From contig CATYYP010000098.1 in NCBI GenBank assembly GCA_958415245.1, positions 1-7,012 on the forward strand: DNA of 7,012 nt, read 5' to 3'. A model generated the notes under the pieces. The model saw only the letters and a list, made by a program, of their open reading frames with translations, ran no database searches and was not told where the DNA came from. This stretch comes from Schaalia odontolytica (lineage in GTDB: Bacteria; Actinomycetota; Actinomycetes; Actinomycetales; Actinomycetaceae). A program made the translations under genes and the position numbers. Of the stretch, positions 1 to 6,138 are shown piece by piece; the stretch's first letter is position 1, and each line of letters starts with the position of its first letter.

Positions 1-2508
1 CTACTGGCCGCGCTTGACGGATTCGAGCAGCATGACGGCCACGTCGCGCACCTCCGGGAGCTTTCCGCCGCGCGAGGCGGTGGCGGCCTCGGCGCTCTGA
101 GTGTCGGCGTCGGAGGAGACGAAGCCGGCGGACGTGCCCGAGGCCGAGCCGAGCATCTGGGAGCAGAAGGGGCAGGCCGTCGCGACGACGTCCGCGCCCG
201 TGGACGCGGCCTCGACGATGCGGGCGTCCGCGATCCGGGTCCCGCGCGTCTCCTCGAACCAGGCATGCGCGCCGCCCGCGCCGCAGCACATCGCGCGGTC
301 GCGGTTGCGCGGCATCTCGACGAGCTCCACGTTCGGCAGAGAGCCCACGAGCTCGCGCGGCGGCTCGTAGACGCGGTTGTGGCGTCCCAGGAAGCACGCG
401 TCGTGGTAGGTCACCTTCAGGGGCGCGCCGACCGAGGGAGCGTTGCCCGCGGACTGCGCCCCGGCCTCGTCCGTGGAGTCCGCGCCCGTAGAGGGAGCGT
501 TGCCCGCGGAAGTGGGGGCCATCGGCGTGAGCAGGCCGTCGCGCACCAGGCGGTTGAGGAGCTGCGTGTGGTGGACGACGTCGAAGGAGCCGCCCAGCTC
601 CGGGTACTCGCCGGCGATCGTGTTGAAGCAGTGCGCGCAGGAGACGACGATCTTCTGGGGCTTGGCTTCCTTGAGCGTGTCGATCGCCTGGGCGGCCAGC
701 ATCTGGAAGAGTGCCTCGTTGCCGGCGCGGCGGGCCGGATCGCCCGTGCAGGACTCGCCCGAGCCGAGGACAGCGAAGGACACGCCCGCGGTGTGCAGCA
801 GCTCGGCGATGGCAGCGCTGGTCTTCTTCGCCGTGTCGTCGTAGGCGCCCGCGCAGCCCACCCAGAACAGGTAGTCGACCTCGGAGGCGTCCTCGATGTC
901 CTCGCCGACGACGGGGATGTCGAAGTCCAGCTTCTTTGCCCAGTCCATGCGCTTGCGGGCGGGCTGGTTGTAGGGGTTCGCCTTGGATTCCATGCCGCGG
1001 AACGCGCGACCCAGCTCGCGGGGGAACGCGCCCTCCATGAGGACCTGGTGGCGGCGCAGGTCGAGGATGTGGTCGATGTGCTCGATGTCGACGGGGCACT
1101 GCTCGACGCAGGCGCCGCAGTTCGTGCAGTCCCACAGGACCTCTTCGGAGACGACCTCGGGGACCAGGGGAGCGGTCACCGCGGAGACGCCCTCGGGGCC
1201 GGTCGCGCCCGACAGGGACAGGGCGGAGACGAGGTCGAAGGAGTGCGGCGAGGCCGGCACGCCCTTGTCGAGGAGGACCTCGCCGTCCTCGAGCTTCTGG
1301 TGGCCCTCCTCCTGCTCGACGATCTGCACGTTGGAGGCGGACTCCATGTGGTCGCGCAGGCCCATGATGAGCAGCTTGGGGGAGAGGGGCTTCTGGGTGT
1401 TCCATGCGGGGCACAGCTCCTGGCAGCGGCCGCACTCGGTGCACGAGTACAGGTCCAGGCGGGCCTTCCACGAGAAGTCGTCGATCGTGCCCACGCCGAG
1501 GACCGTGTCCTCGGGCAGGTCGTCGAAGTCGTCCTCGCTGGTCACGGGCTTGCCGTCAATGAGCATGTGGTCGGCCGGTCCCAGGGACTTCGTGCCGTCC
1601 GCGTTGCGACGCGTGTACAGGTTGAGGATCGCGACGAAGCGGTGCCAGGCGACGCCCATGCCGGTCTGGATGCCGACGACCGTCAGCCAGGTCATGGAGG
1701 TGATGACCTTGAGGGCGCTGACCAGCACGATCGCGTTAGCCAGCGAGGTGGCCGAGGAGGAGGCAGCGGCCGCGAAGAGGGCGCCCAGCCAGCCGGTGAG
1801 GGGGAAGTGCAGGGCGGAGGCGTGGGCCTCGAGGCCCGGCGTGACGCTGAACAGGGCGTATTCGAGGCCGCGCAGGGCCACGACGCACGCGCACACGATG
1901 AGGATGACCCACTCGACGAAGAGCGCCTGCCAGCGGGTCGAACCCAGGAAACGGGAGGCCAGGCCGCGCGGGGAGGAGTCGCGCGGGTGGGGCTTGGCCA
2001 GGGACGAGGGCGGGGTGCCTTCCGGGTCGGCCGCGGTAGCAGCGGCGTCGGGATCGTCGTTCGAGAGGGCCGCCTCGGCGGCCGTGCCGCGCCCGGCGTG
2101 CTGACGCACGACCATCAGGGCGATGATGCCAACCAGGCCGCCCCACGCGAAGACCTCGGTGAGCCACTCCCACGGCGCGAAGTGGCCGAGGAGGGGCAGC
2201 GTGAAGGTCTGGACGCGCAGCTGCGCGTAGCCCGTGACCAGGGTGAGGAAGAGGATCGGGAAGGACACCATGACCAGCCAGTGGGCGGCCTTGATCCACG
2301 GGCGTCCCTTGAACTCGCGGTGCGTGAGGGCTGCGGAGACGACGCCCCAGAGGCGCTTGCCCACGGGGGTCAGGCGTCCCGGGTCGGGCGTGCCCGCCGA
2401 GACCGTGCGCCACATGTGCGTCAGGCCTCGCGCGAACGACAGGACGGCCACAGCGCTCACCAGCAGGGCGAGTCCCCACATGATGGCGCTCAGCGTCGGA
2501 TTGGCCAC
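1..2508 (-). CDS. Membrane-anchored (Fe-S)-binding oxidoreductase, heterodisulfide reductase/GlpC-like, CCG-domain family
   Basis: This complete 835-residue protein probably passes electrons between a membrane carrier and an unknown partner on the cytoplasmic side. About six hydrophobic segments lie at residues 7-29, 75-97, 113-134, 196-216, 231-250 and 256-281, with a charged, Pro/Asp-rich loop at 137-192. Two [4Fe-4S] motifs follow: C356, C359, C362, C366 and C461, C464, C467, C471, each last Cys followed by Pro. Two cysteine-rich CCG (DUF224) domains come next: C552, C587, C624, C627, where a single Cys replaces the usual pair, and C705, C741-C742, C779, C782. The layout matches mycobacterial Rv0338c and HdrD/GlpC relatives; donor and acceptor cannot be read from sequence. 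The GTG start is favoured by AGGAGG four bases upstream. A Ser/Gly/Ala linker (661-696) separates the CCG domains, and a second low-complexity stretch covers about 785-813. It diverges from purF. The family call is firm, the physiological role is not. Confidence 0.93.
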   Translation of the reverse strand: MANPTLSAIMWGLALLVSAVAVLSFARGLTHMWRTVSAGTPDPGRLTPVGKRLWGVVSAALTHREFKGRPWIKAAHWLVMVSFPILFLTLVTGYAQLRVQTFTLPLLGHFAPWEWLTEVFAWGGLVGIIALMVVRQHAGRGTAAEAALSNDDPDAAATAADPEGTPPSSLAKPHPRDSSPRGLASRFLGSTRWQALFVEWVILIVCACVVALRGLEYALFSVTPGLEAHASALHFPLTGWLGALFAAAASSSATSLANAIVLVSALKVITSMTWLTVVGIQTGMGVAWHRFVAILNLYTRRNADGTKSLGPADHMLIDGKPVTSEDDFDDLPEDTVLGVGTIDDFSWKARLDLYSCTECGRCQELCPAWNTQKPLSPKLLIMGLRDHMESASNVQIVEQEEGHQKLEDGEVLLDKGVPASPHSFDLVSALSLSGATGPEGVSAVTAPLVPEVVSEEVLWDCTNCGACVEQCPVDIEHIDHILDLRRHQVLMEGAFPRELGRAFRGMESKANPYNQPARKRMDWAKKLDFDIPVVGEDIEDASEVDYLFWVGCAGAYDDTAKKTSAAIAELLHTAGVSFAVLGSGESCTGDPARRAGNEALFQMLAAQAIDTLKEAKPQKIVVSCAHCFNTIAGEYPELGGSFDVVHHTQLLNRLVRDGLLTPMAPTSAGNAPSTGADSTDEAGAQSAGNAPSVGAPLKVTYHDACFLGRHNRVYEPPRELVGSLPNVELVEMPRNRDRAMCCGAGGAHAWFEETRGTRIADARIVEAASTGADVVATACPFCSQMLGSASGTSAGFVSSDADTQSAEAATASRGGKLPEVRDVAVMLLESVKRGQ

Positions 2509-2512
2509 GTTT

Positions 2513-2518
2513 CCTCCT
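2513..2518 (-). promoter_or_regulatory. Ribosome binding site of the Fe-S oxidoreductase gene
   Basis: The minus strand reads AGGAGG, a perfect anti-Shine-Dalgarno match, four bases before the GTG start at 2508. It decides for this GTG over the in-frame ATG nine codons further in. I found no convincing -10/-35 pair on the minus strand of the spacer. Confidence 0.8.
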
Positions 2519-2684
2519 CAAGATTGCTGCACTCCATTGTGTCATCTCGGCACTGGAGAGAACGGTTCTGCCCCGCAAAGCGTGCGCAATTACGCGCTGC
2601 GCGTCGTGTTTGCTGGGCCTGCGTGTGCTCGCCACAACGTGGATATATGCCACGGTCGCGCAAAAAGTGTGGGAGAGTGAGAGC
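2519..2684. promoter_or_regulatory. Divergent intergenic region with possible purF -10 element
   Basis: This spacer separates the divergent Fe-S oxidoreductase gene and purF, so it should hold promoters for both. On the plus strand TATATG at 2644-2649 is the best -10 candidate, matching the consensus at four of six bases and placing a transcript start about 30 bases before the purF GTG. No good -35 sits 16-18 bases upstream. The minus-strand alternatives are weaker still. I saw no recognisable riboswitch or operator. The location of regulation is inferred from gene orientation more than from motifs. Confidence 0.3.
2671..2675 (+). promoter_or_regulatory. Probable ribosome binding site that decides the purF start
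   Basis: GGGAG, continuing as GGGAGAG, lies nine bases before a GTG at 2685. The alternative ATG at 2709 has no purine-rich Shine-Dalgarno-like run in the 20 bases before it. This favours GTG 2685, though leaderless or weakly led starts are common in actinobacteria, so the ATG stays possible. Confidence 0.5.
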
Positions 2685-4256
2685 GTGCTTCCCGTCTCGC
2701 AGCCAGACATGACACTGTCCGACCAGGAACTCTTCGGAGACGACCACCCGCATGATCACTGCGGGGTCTTCGGAGTATGGGCCCCGGGCGAGGACGTTTC
2801 CCGCCTGACCTACTTCTCCCTCTACGCCTTGCAACACCGCGGCCAACAGAGCGCCGGTATTGCGACGTCGAATGGCAAGCAGATCCTCGTGTATAAGGAT
2901 CAGGGCCTCGTCTCGCAGGTGTTCTCCGAGCAGTCCCTCCAGGGTCTGCGCGGCCACATCGCTCTCGGCCACGTCCGCTACGCGACGACCGGCGCGGACG
3001 TGTGGCGCAACGCCCAGCCGACGCTGGGCCCCACCCCCACGGGCACGCTCGCCCTGGCCCACAACGGCAACCTCACCAACACGGTCGAGCTGCGCGAGCT
3101 GGCCGTCGAGATCGCCGACGACGGCGAGGACTTCGAACGCGGCGCCTCCACCGACACCTCCCTCGTGACCGCGCTGCTGGGCATGGCCGACCGCATCCCC
3201 GGGCCGACCCCCTTCATCGCGTCGCCGTCCGTGACGCCCGGGCACACGGGTGCGGACGAGGCCGCCCCGGCCTCGTCGGTTGCTGACGACCTCGAGCCCG
3301 CGCCCCTCGTCGGCGCCGCCCTGAAGGTCCTGCCGCGCATCAAGGGCGCGTTCTCCCTGGTCTTCATGGACGAGAACACGCTGTACGCCGCGCGCGACCC
3401 GCACGGCTACCGCCCGCTCGTGCTGGGCCGCCTGGCCTCCGGCTGGGTCGTCGCCTCCGAGACCGCCGCCCTGGACCTGTGTGGCGCGACCTTCGTGCGC
3501 GAGGTCGAGCCCGGCGAACTCATCTCCATCGACGCGTCGGGCGTGCACTCGCGCCGCTTCGCCGTGCGCCGCTCCAACACCTGCGTCTTCGAGTACGTGT
3601 ACCTGGCCCGCCCCGACACGACGATTGGCGGGCGCCGGATCGTCGCCGCGCGCCACGAGATGGGTGCCGCCCTCGCGCGCGAGAATCCCATCGAGGCGGA
3701 CCTGGTGATCCCCACGCCCGACTCGGGCACGCCGGCCGCGATCGGCTACGCGCAGGAGTCCGGGATTCCCTTCGCCCAGGGCCTCGTGAAGAACGCGTAC
3801 GTGGGCCGCACGTTCATCCAGCCCACGCAGTCCCTGCGCCAGCTGGGCATCCGCCTCAAGCTCAACCCGCTGCGCGAGGTCATCGAAGGCAAGCGGTTGG
3901 TCGTCATCGACGACTCGATCGTGCGCGGTAACACGCAGCGCGCGCTCGTCAAGATGCTGCGCGAGGCCGGGGCCGCCGAGGTGCATATCCGCATCTCGTC
4001 CCCGCCGGTGCTGTGGCCGTGCTTCTTCGGTATCGATTTCCCGACGCGCGCCGAGCTCATCGCCTCGTCCATGAGCGTTGAACAGGTGCGCGAATCCATC
4101 GGTGCCGACTCCCTGGCCTACCTGTCGATCGACGGCATGGTTGGTGCCACCGGACAGGGCACGTCCCTGTGCATCGGCTGCTTCACCGGCGAATACCCGG
4201 AGACGATTCCCGCTGGGACGCCCGTGCCCGGAACCCCCGACGCCACCCCCTGCTAA
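2685..4256 (+). CDS. purF: Amidophosphoribosyltransferase (glutamine PRPP amidotransferase), PurF
   Basis: PurF catalyses the committed first step of de novo purine synthesis: PRPP plus glutamine gives 5-phosphoribosylamine, glutamate and pyrophosphate, in the cytosol. With the GTG start it has 523 residues. The N-terminal glutaminase domain opens at C26 (CGVFGVW), the expected nucleophile, so a 25-residue propeptide (17 from ATG 2709) should be cleaved. Glutamine-site motifs are RYATTG (98-103) and HNGN (126-129). The phosphoribosyltransferase domain has the PRPP loop VVIDDSIVRGNT (406-417). C300, C446, C496 and C499 match the four [4Fe-4S] ligands of the Bacillus subtilis-type enzyme, which is known to be oxygen-labile. 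A Pro/Ala/Asp-rich insertion at about 171-207 lengthens the glutaminase domain by roughly 25-30 residues relative to homologues as I remember them. It precedes purM by 100 bases, probably as one transcript. Identity is certain; the start is less so. Confidence 0.97.
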   Translation: MLPVSQPDMTLSDQELFGDDHPHDHCGVFGVWAPGEDVSRLTYFSLYALQHRGQQSAGIATSNGKQILVYKDQGLVSQVFSEQSLQGLRGHIALGHVRYATTGADVWRNAQPTLGPTPTGTLALAHNGNLTNTVELRELAVEIADDGEDFERGASTDTSLVTALLGMADRIPGPTPFIASPSVTPGHTGADEAAPASSVADDLEPAPLVGAALKVLPRIKGAFSLVFMDENTLYAARDPHGYRPLVLGRLASGWVVASETAALDLCGATFVREVEPGELISIDASGVHSRRFAVRRSNTCVFEYVYLARPDTTIGGRRIVAARHEMGAALARENPIEADLVIPTPDSGTPAAIGYAQESGIPFAQGLVKNAYVGRTFIQPTQSLRQLGIRLKLNPLREVIEGKRLVVIDDSIVRGNTQRALVKMLREAGAAEVHIRISSPPVLWPCFFGIDFPTRAELIASSMSVEQVRESIGADSLAYLSIDGMVGATGQGTSLCIGCFTGEYPETIPAGTPVPGTPDATPC

Positions 4257-4261
4257 CCTCC

Positions 4262-4294
4262 ACGCCCGCGACGCAACCCCTGCGCCGCGGGCGT
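4262..4294 (+). promoter_or_regulatory. Stem-loop in the purF-purM spacer
   Basis: ACGCCCGCG at 4262-4270 pairs perfectly with CGCGGGCGT at 4286-4294, a 9-bp GC-rich stem around a 15-base loop, beginning six bases after the purF stop. No U-run follows, only TCGTTCTC. It could be a partial terminator or attenuator lowering purM expression, a 3'-end stabiliser of the purF message, or chance in GC-rich DNA. Confidence 0.4.
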
Positions 4295-4356
4295 CGTTCT
4301 CAACCCGACCACCCAGACACGGCCTCGTCGAGCGCCATCCGCGAAAGGCCCCACCC

Positions 4357-5517
4357 ATGACCGACACCCCCCTGGACTACGCGACCGCTGGCGTCGACAC
4401 CGCTGCGGGCGACCGCGCCGTCGAACTGATGAAGAGCGCGGTGGCCGCCACCCATGACTCCACCGTCCTGGGCGCGACCGGCGGATTCGCCGGCATGGTC
4501 GACGCGTCGGCGCTGCTGGGCATGGAGAAGCCGCTGCTCGCGACCTCCACGGATGGCGTGGGCACGAAGATCGCGATCGCGCAGGCCATGGACGTACACG
4601 ACACGATCGGCCAGGACCTGGTCGGCATGGTCGTCGACGACATTGTCGTGATCGGCGCGCGCCCGGTCCTCATGACCGACTACATCGCATGCGGACACGT
4701 GGTCCCCGAGCGCATCGCCTCCATCGTCACCGGCATCGCGCGCGCCTGCGAGGCCACGGGCACGCCCCTCATCGGCGGCGAGACCGCCGAGCACCCCGGC
4801 GTCATGGAGCCCGACGACTACGACATCGCGGGCGCCGCGACCGGCGTCGTGGACGCCTCCAAGCTGCTGGGCCCCGAGCGCGTGGCCGACGGCGACGTCG
4901 TCATCGCCATGGCCTCTTCGGGCCTGCACTCCAACGGCTACTCGCTGGTGCGCTCGGTCGTCTCCCGTGTCGGCGCCTCGCTGGAGTCCCACGTGGCCGA
5001 GTTTGGCCGCACCCTCGGCGAGGAGCTCCTCGAGCCCACCCGTCTGTACACGCGCCTGTGCCTGGACCTGGTCGAGCGCTTCGGCGTCGGCGGGATTCAC
5101 GCCTACTCGCACGTGACCGGCGGCGGCCTGGCCGCGAACCTGTCGCGCGTCCTGCCCCAGGGTGCTATCGCCACCGTGGATCGCTCCACGTGGACCATCC
5201 CCGCCGTGTTCGACTGGGTGCGCCGCGGCGGCGACGTCACCTGGGTCGGCATGGAGGACTCCCTGAACCTGGGCGTCGGCATGGTCGCCGTCGTCTCCGC
5301 GTCCGTGGCCTCCGAGGTCCTGTCCGCGATCAACGAGGCCGGGGTGGCCGCGTGGGTCCTGGGCTCCGTCACGTCGGCCGGCGCCGACGGAACCGTGGCT
5401 GGCTTCGGGTCGGTTTCGGACCTGAGCGCGGATTCCTCCGGCGTGCGCCTCATCTCCGGCACGAAGGGCGTCCAGGCGGGCGCCGTGCTGCTGCACGGCG
5501 AATACCGCGTCGGCTGA
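4357..5517 (+). CDS. purM: Phosphoribosylformylglycinamidine cyclo-ligase (AIR synthetase), PurM
   Basis: PurM is cytosolic and uses ATP to close the imidazole ring, converting FGAM to aminoimidazole ribonucleotide, step five of IMP synthesis. The 386-residue protein is somewhat longer than the roughly 345 of the Escherichia coli enzyme. Family motifs appear in order: AGVD..AGDRAVE near the N-terminus (11-23), the glycine-rich GGFAGM (42-47), STDGVGTK (64-71), GQDLVGMVVDD (85-95), GGETAEHPG (140-148), SSGLHSNGYSLVR (187-199), HVTGGGL (252-258) and LNLGVGMV (303-310), where most homologues have FN at the second and third positions. ATG 4357 is chosen because AAAGG sits eight bases upstream and the conserved N-terminal motif follows directly; the frame stays open further upstream inside purF but looks unlike PurM. 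It is downstream of purF and convergent with the DUF3073 gene. Confidence 0.97.
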   Translation: MTDTPLDYATAGVDTAAGDRAVELMKSAVAATHDSTVLGATGGFAGMVDASALLGMEKPLLATSTDGVGTKIAIAQAMDVHDTIGQDLVGMVVDDIVVIGARPVLMTDYIACGHVVPERIASIVTGIARACEATGTPLIGGETAEHPGVMEPDDYDIAGAATGVVDASKLLGPERVADGDVVIAMASSGLHSNGYSLVRSVVSRVGASLESHVAEFGRTLGEELLEPTRLYTRLCLDLVERFGVGGIHAYSHVTGGGLAANLSRVLPQGAIATVDRSTWTIPAVFDWVRRGGDVTWVGMEDSLNLGVGMVAVVSASVASEVLSAINEAGVAAWVLGSVTSAGADGTVAGFGSVSDLSADSSGVRLISGTKGVQAGAVLLHGEYRVG

Positions 5518-5530
5518 GCGTTGCTTGGCC

Positions 5531-5550
5531 TGAGCTGAGCTGAGCTGAGC
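5531..5550. repeat. Four-copy TGAGC pentanucleotide tandem repeat
   Basis: TGAGC is repeated four times without interruption, 13 bases after the purM stop, and the stop itself lies in a TGAGC context (5515-5519). Because five is not a multiple of three, the TGA triplets fall in all three plus-strand frames, and the one at 5536 is in frame with purM as a back-up stop. It is a short simple-sequence repeat likely to vary in copy number. Confidence 0.9.
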
Positions 5551-5574
5551 GGCGCGCCCGCTCTGAATGCGCGA

Positions 5575-5606
5575 GAGGGGTCGAGGCCTGCGGGCCTCGA
5601 CCCCTC
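5575..5606. terminator. Probable purM terminator, perfect 14-bp hairpin, possibly bidirectional
   Basis: GAGGGGTCGAGGCC at 5575-5588 pairs perfectly with GGCCTCGACCCCTC at 5593-5606 around the four-base loop TGCG. It lies 57 bases after the purM stop in a convergent spacer. No T-run follows on either strand, as often proposed for GC-rich actinobacterial terminators. The symmetric stem would fold in transcripts from either side. Confidence 0.8.
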
Positions 5607-5647
5607 ATCGTACGCGCGTCAGAAATAGCGGTTCGGGTACGCCAAAG

Positions 5648-5672
5648 CGGCGGACCGGTTCTCGGTCCGCCG
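5648..5672 (-). terminator. Probable terminator of the DUF3073 gene, 10-bp hairpin
   Basis: CGGCGGACCG at 5648-5657 pairs perfectly with CGGTCCGCCG at 5663-5672, with a five-base loop. On the minus strand it starts 13 bases after the DUF3073 stop and is followed by CTTTGG, a short T-run, so it reads best as that gene's terminator. Together with the 5575-5606 hairpin it forms a back-to-back pair between convergent genes. Confidence 0.7.
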
Positions 5673-5685
5673 TGTGGCTGAGCCG

Positions 5686-5964
5686 TTACTTAGTGGAGGA
5701 TCCACCCGTCCAGAAGGACTCATCGAGCTGCTCCGGATCGATGTCGTCTTCTTCTGCGGGCATCTCGGCGAAGTCGGCGTATTTCGAGTAGAGGTCGTCG
5801 TCGATCGCATCGTCCTCTTCGGGCTCGTCCGCCGGCACGTGTGCCAGGTACGAGTCCTCATCCGCCAGCTCGCGCTGAAGTGCGTTTAGGTCGGTGTCGG
5901 GGCTGAAATACTTCAGCTTCCGAGCGACTTTCATCTGCTTAGCCTTTTGACGGCCGCGCCCCAT
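5686..5964 (-). CDS. DUF3073 family protein of unknown function
   Basis: This complete 92-residue protein matches the actinobacterial DUF3073 family, recognisable from its opening MGRGRQKAKQ followed by KVARKLKYFSP and LNALQRELA. Residues 1-18 are strongly basic, and about 45-80 are very rich in Asp and Glu; it has no membrane segment, signal peptide or cysteine. The charge split could suit nucleic acid or ribosome binding at the head, but no function is established to my knowledge. The ATG start is supported by GGAGGGGG eight bases upstream. A gene of this family lies beside purM in Mycobacterium tuberculosis as well (Rv0810c next to Rv0809), so the neighbourhood is conserved, here in convergent orientation. 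It appears to be a single-gene transcript with its own promoter and terminator. Confidence 0.92.
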   Translation of the reverse strand: MGRGRQKAKQMKVARKLKYFSPDTDLNALQRELADEDSYLAHVPADEPEEDDAIDDDLYSKYADFAEMPAEEDDIDPEQLDESFWTGGSSTK

Positions 5965-6024
5965 GGCGTCGACCCCCTCCGCGTCGTTCGGGTCCGCGTA
6001 AAGCGGTTCCCTGGGTGTTCAAAA

Positions 6025-6128
6025 TGTTTCGTGGGACCATCATAGCTAATGACGGGCCTTGACCTCACCTTGGATTGCGTTTTGCGCGCTCAGCGGAGCG
6101 GTGCGATGGGCGCGGAAGCCCACGAAAC
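6025..6128. repeat. Widely spaced 10-bp inverted repeat GTTTCGTGGG / CCCACGAAAC
   Basis: GTTTCGTGGG at 6025-6034 recurs as its exact reverse complement CCCACGAAAC at 6119-6128, with 84 bases between. The two copies bracket the candidate -10 of the DUF3073 gene. They could be paired protein-binding sites; no known regulator motif is recognised, and chance is possible. Confidence 0.45.
6039..6044 (-). promoter_or_regulatory. Candidate -10 element for the DUF3073 gene
   Basis: The minus strand reads TATGAT here, five of six matches to TATAAT, in the most A/T-rich part of the spacer. The transcript would start near 6032, giving a leader of about 67 bases before the ATG at 5964. The hexamer 17 bases upstream, TGAGGT, is a poor -35, so sigma-factor assignment is open. 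Confidence 0.4.
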
Positions 6129-6138
6129 TGGGGAAACA

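Noticed and set aside
2610..2684. TTG at 2610 as an upstream start of PurF
   Set aside because: It has no ribosome binding site, would add residues unlike any PurF start, and would make the propeptide about 50 residues long.
1736..2710. A second minus-strand frame overlapping the start of the Fe-S oxidoreductase gene and the spacer
   Set aside because: Arg/Pro/Gly-rich out-of-frame translation; the overlapping frame has transmembrane segments, Fe-S motifs and a perfect ribosome binding site.
265..2712. An 815-codon open frame on the plus strand opposite the Fe-S oxidoreductase gene
   Set aside because: It is a by-product of high G+C at third codon positions. The translation is an Arg/Gly/Val/Ala-rich string without recognisable domains, while the minus strand has clear cofactor motifs and a strong ribosome binding site.
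4078..4356. N-terminal extension of PurM reaching back into purF
   Set aside because: The extra residues are Arg/Pro-rich and overlap conserved PurF sequence; ATG 4357 has AAAGG at good spacing and begins the PurM pattern.
2490..4367. A 625-codon open frame antisense to purF
   Set aside because: Low-complexity translation with no motif, entirely shadowing a well-conserved PurF frame.
4300..5496. A 398-codon open frame antisense to purM
   Set aside because: Composition typical of antisense shadows in GC-rich DNA; no domain seen and PurM is unambiguous on the plus strand.
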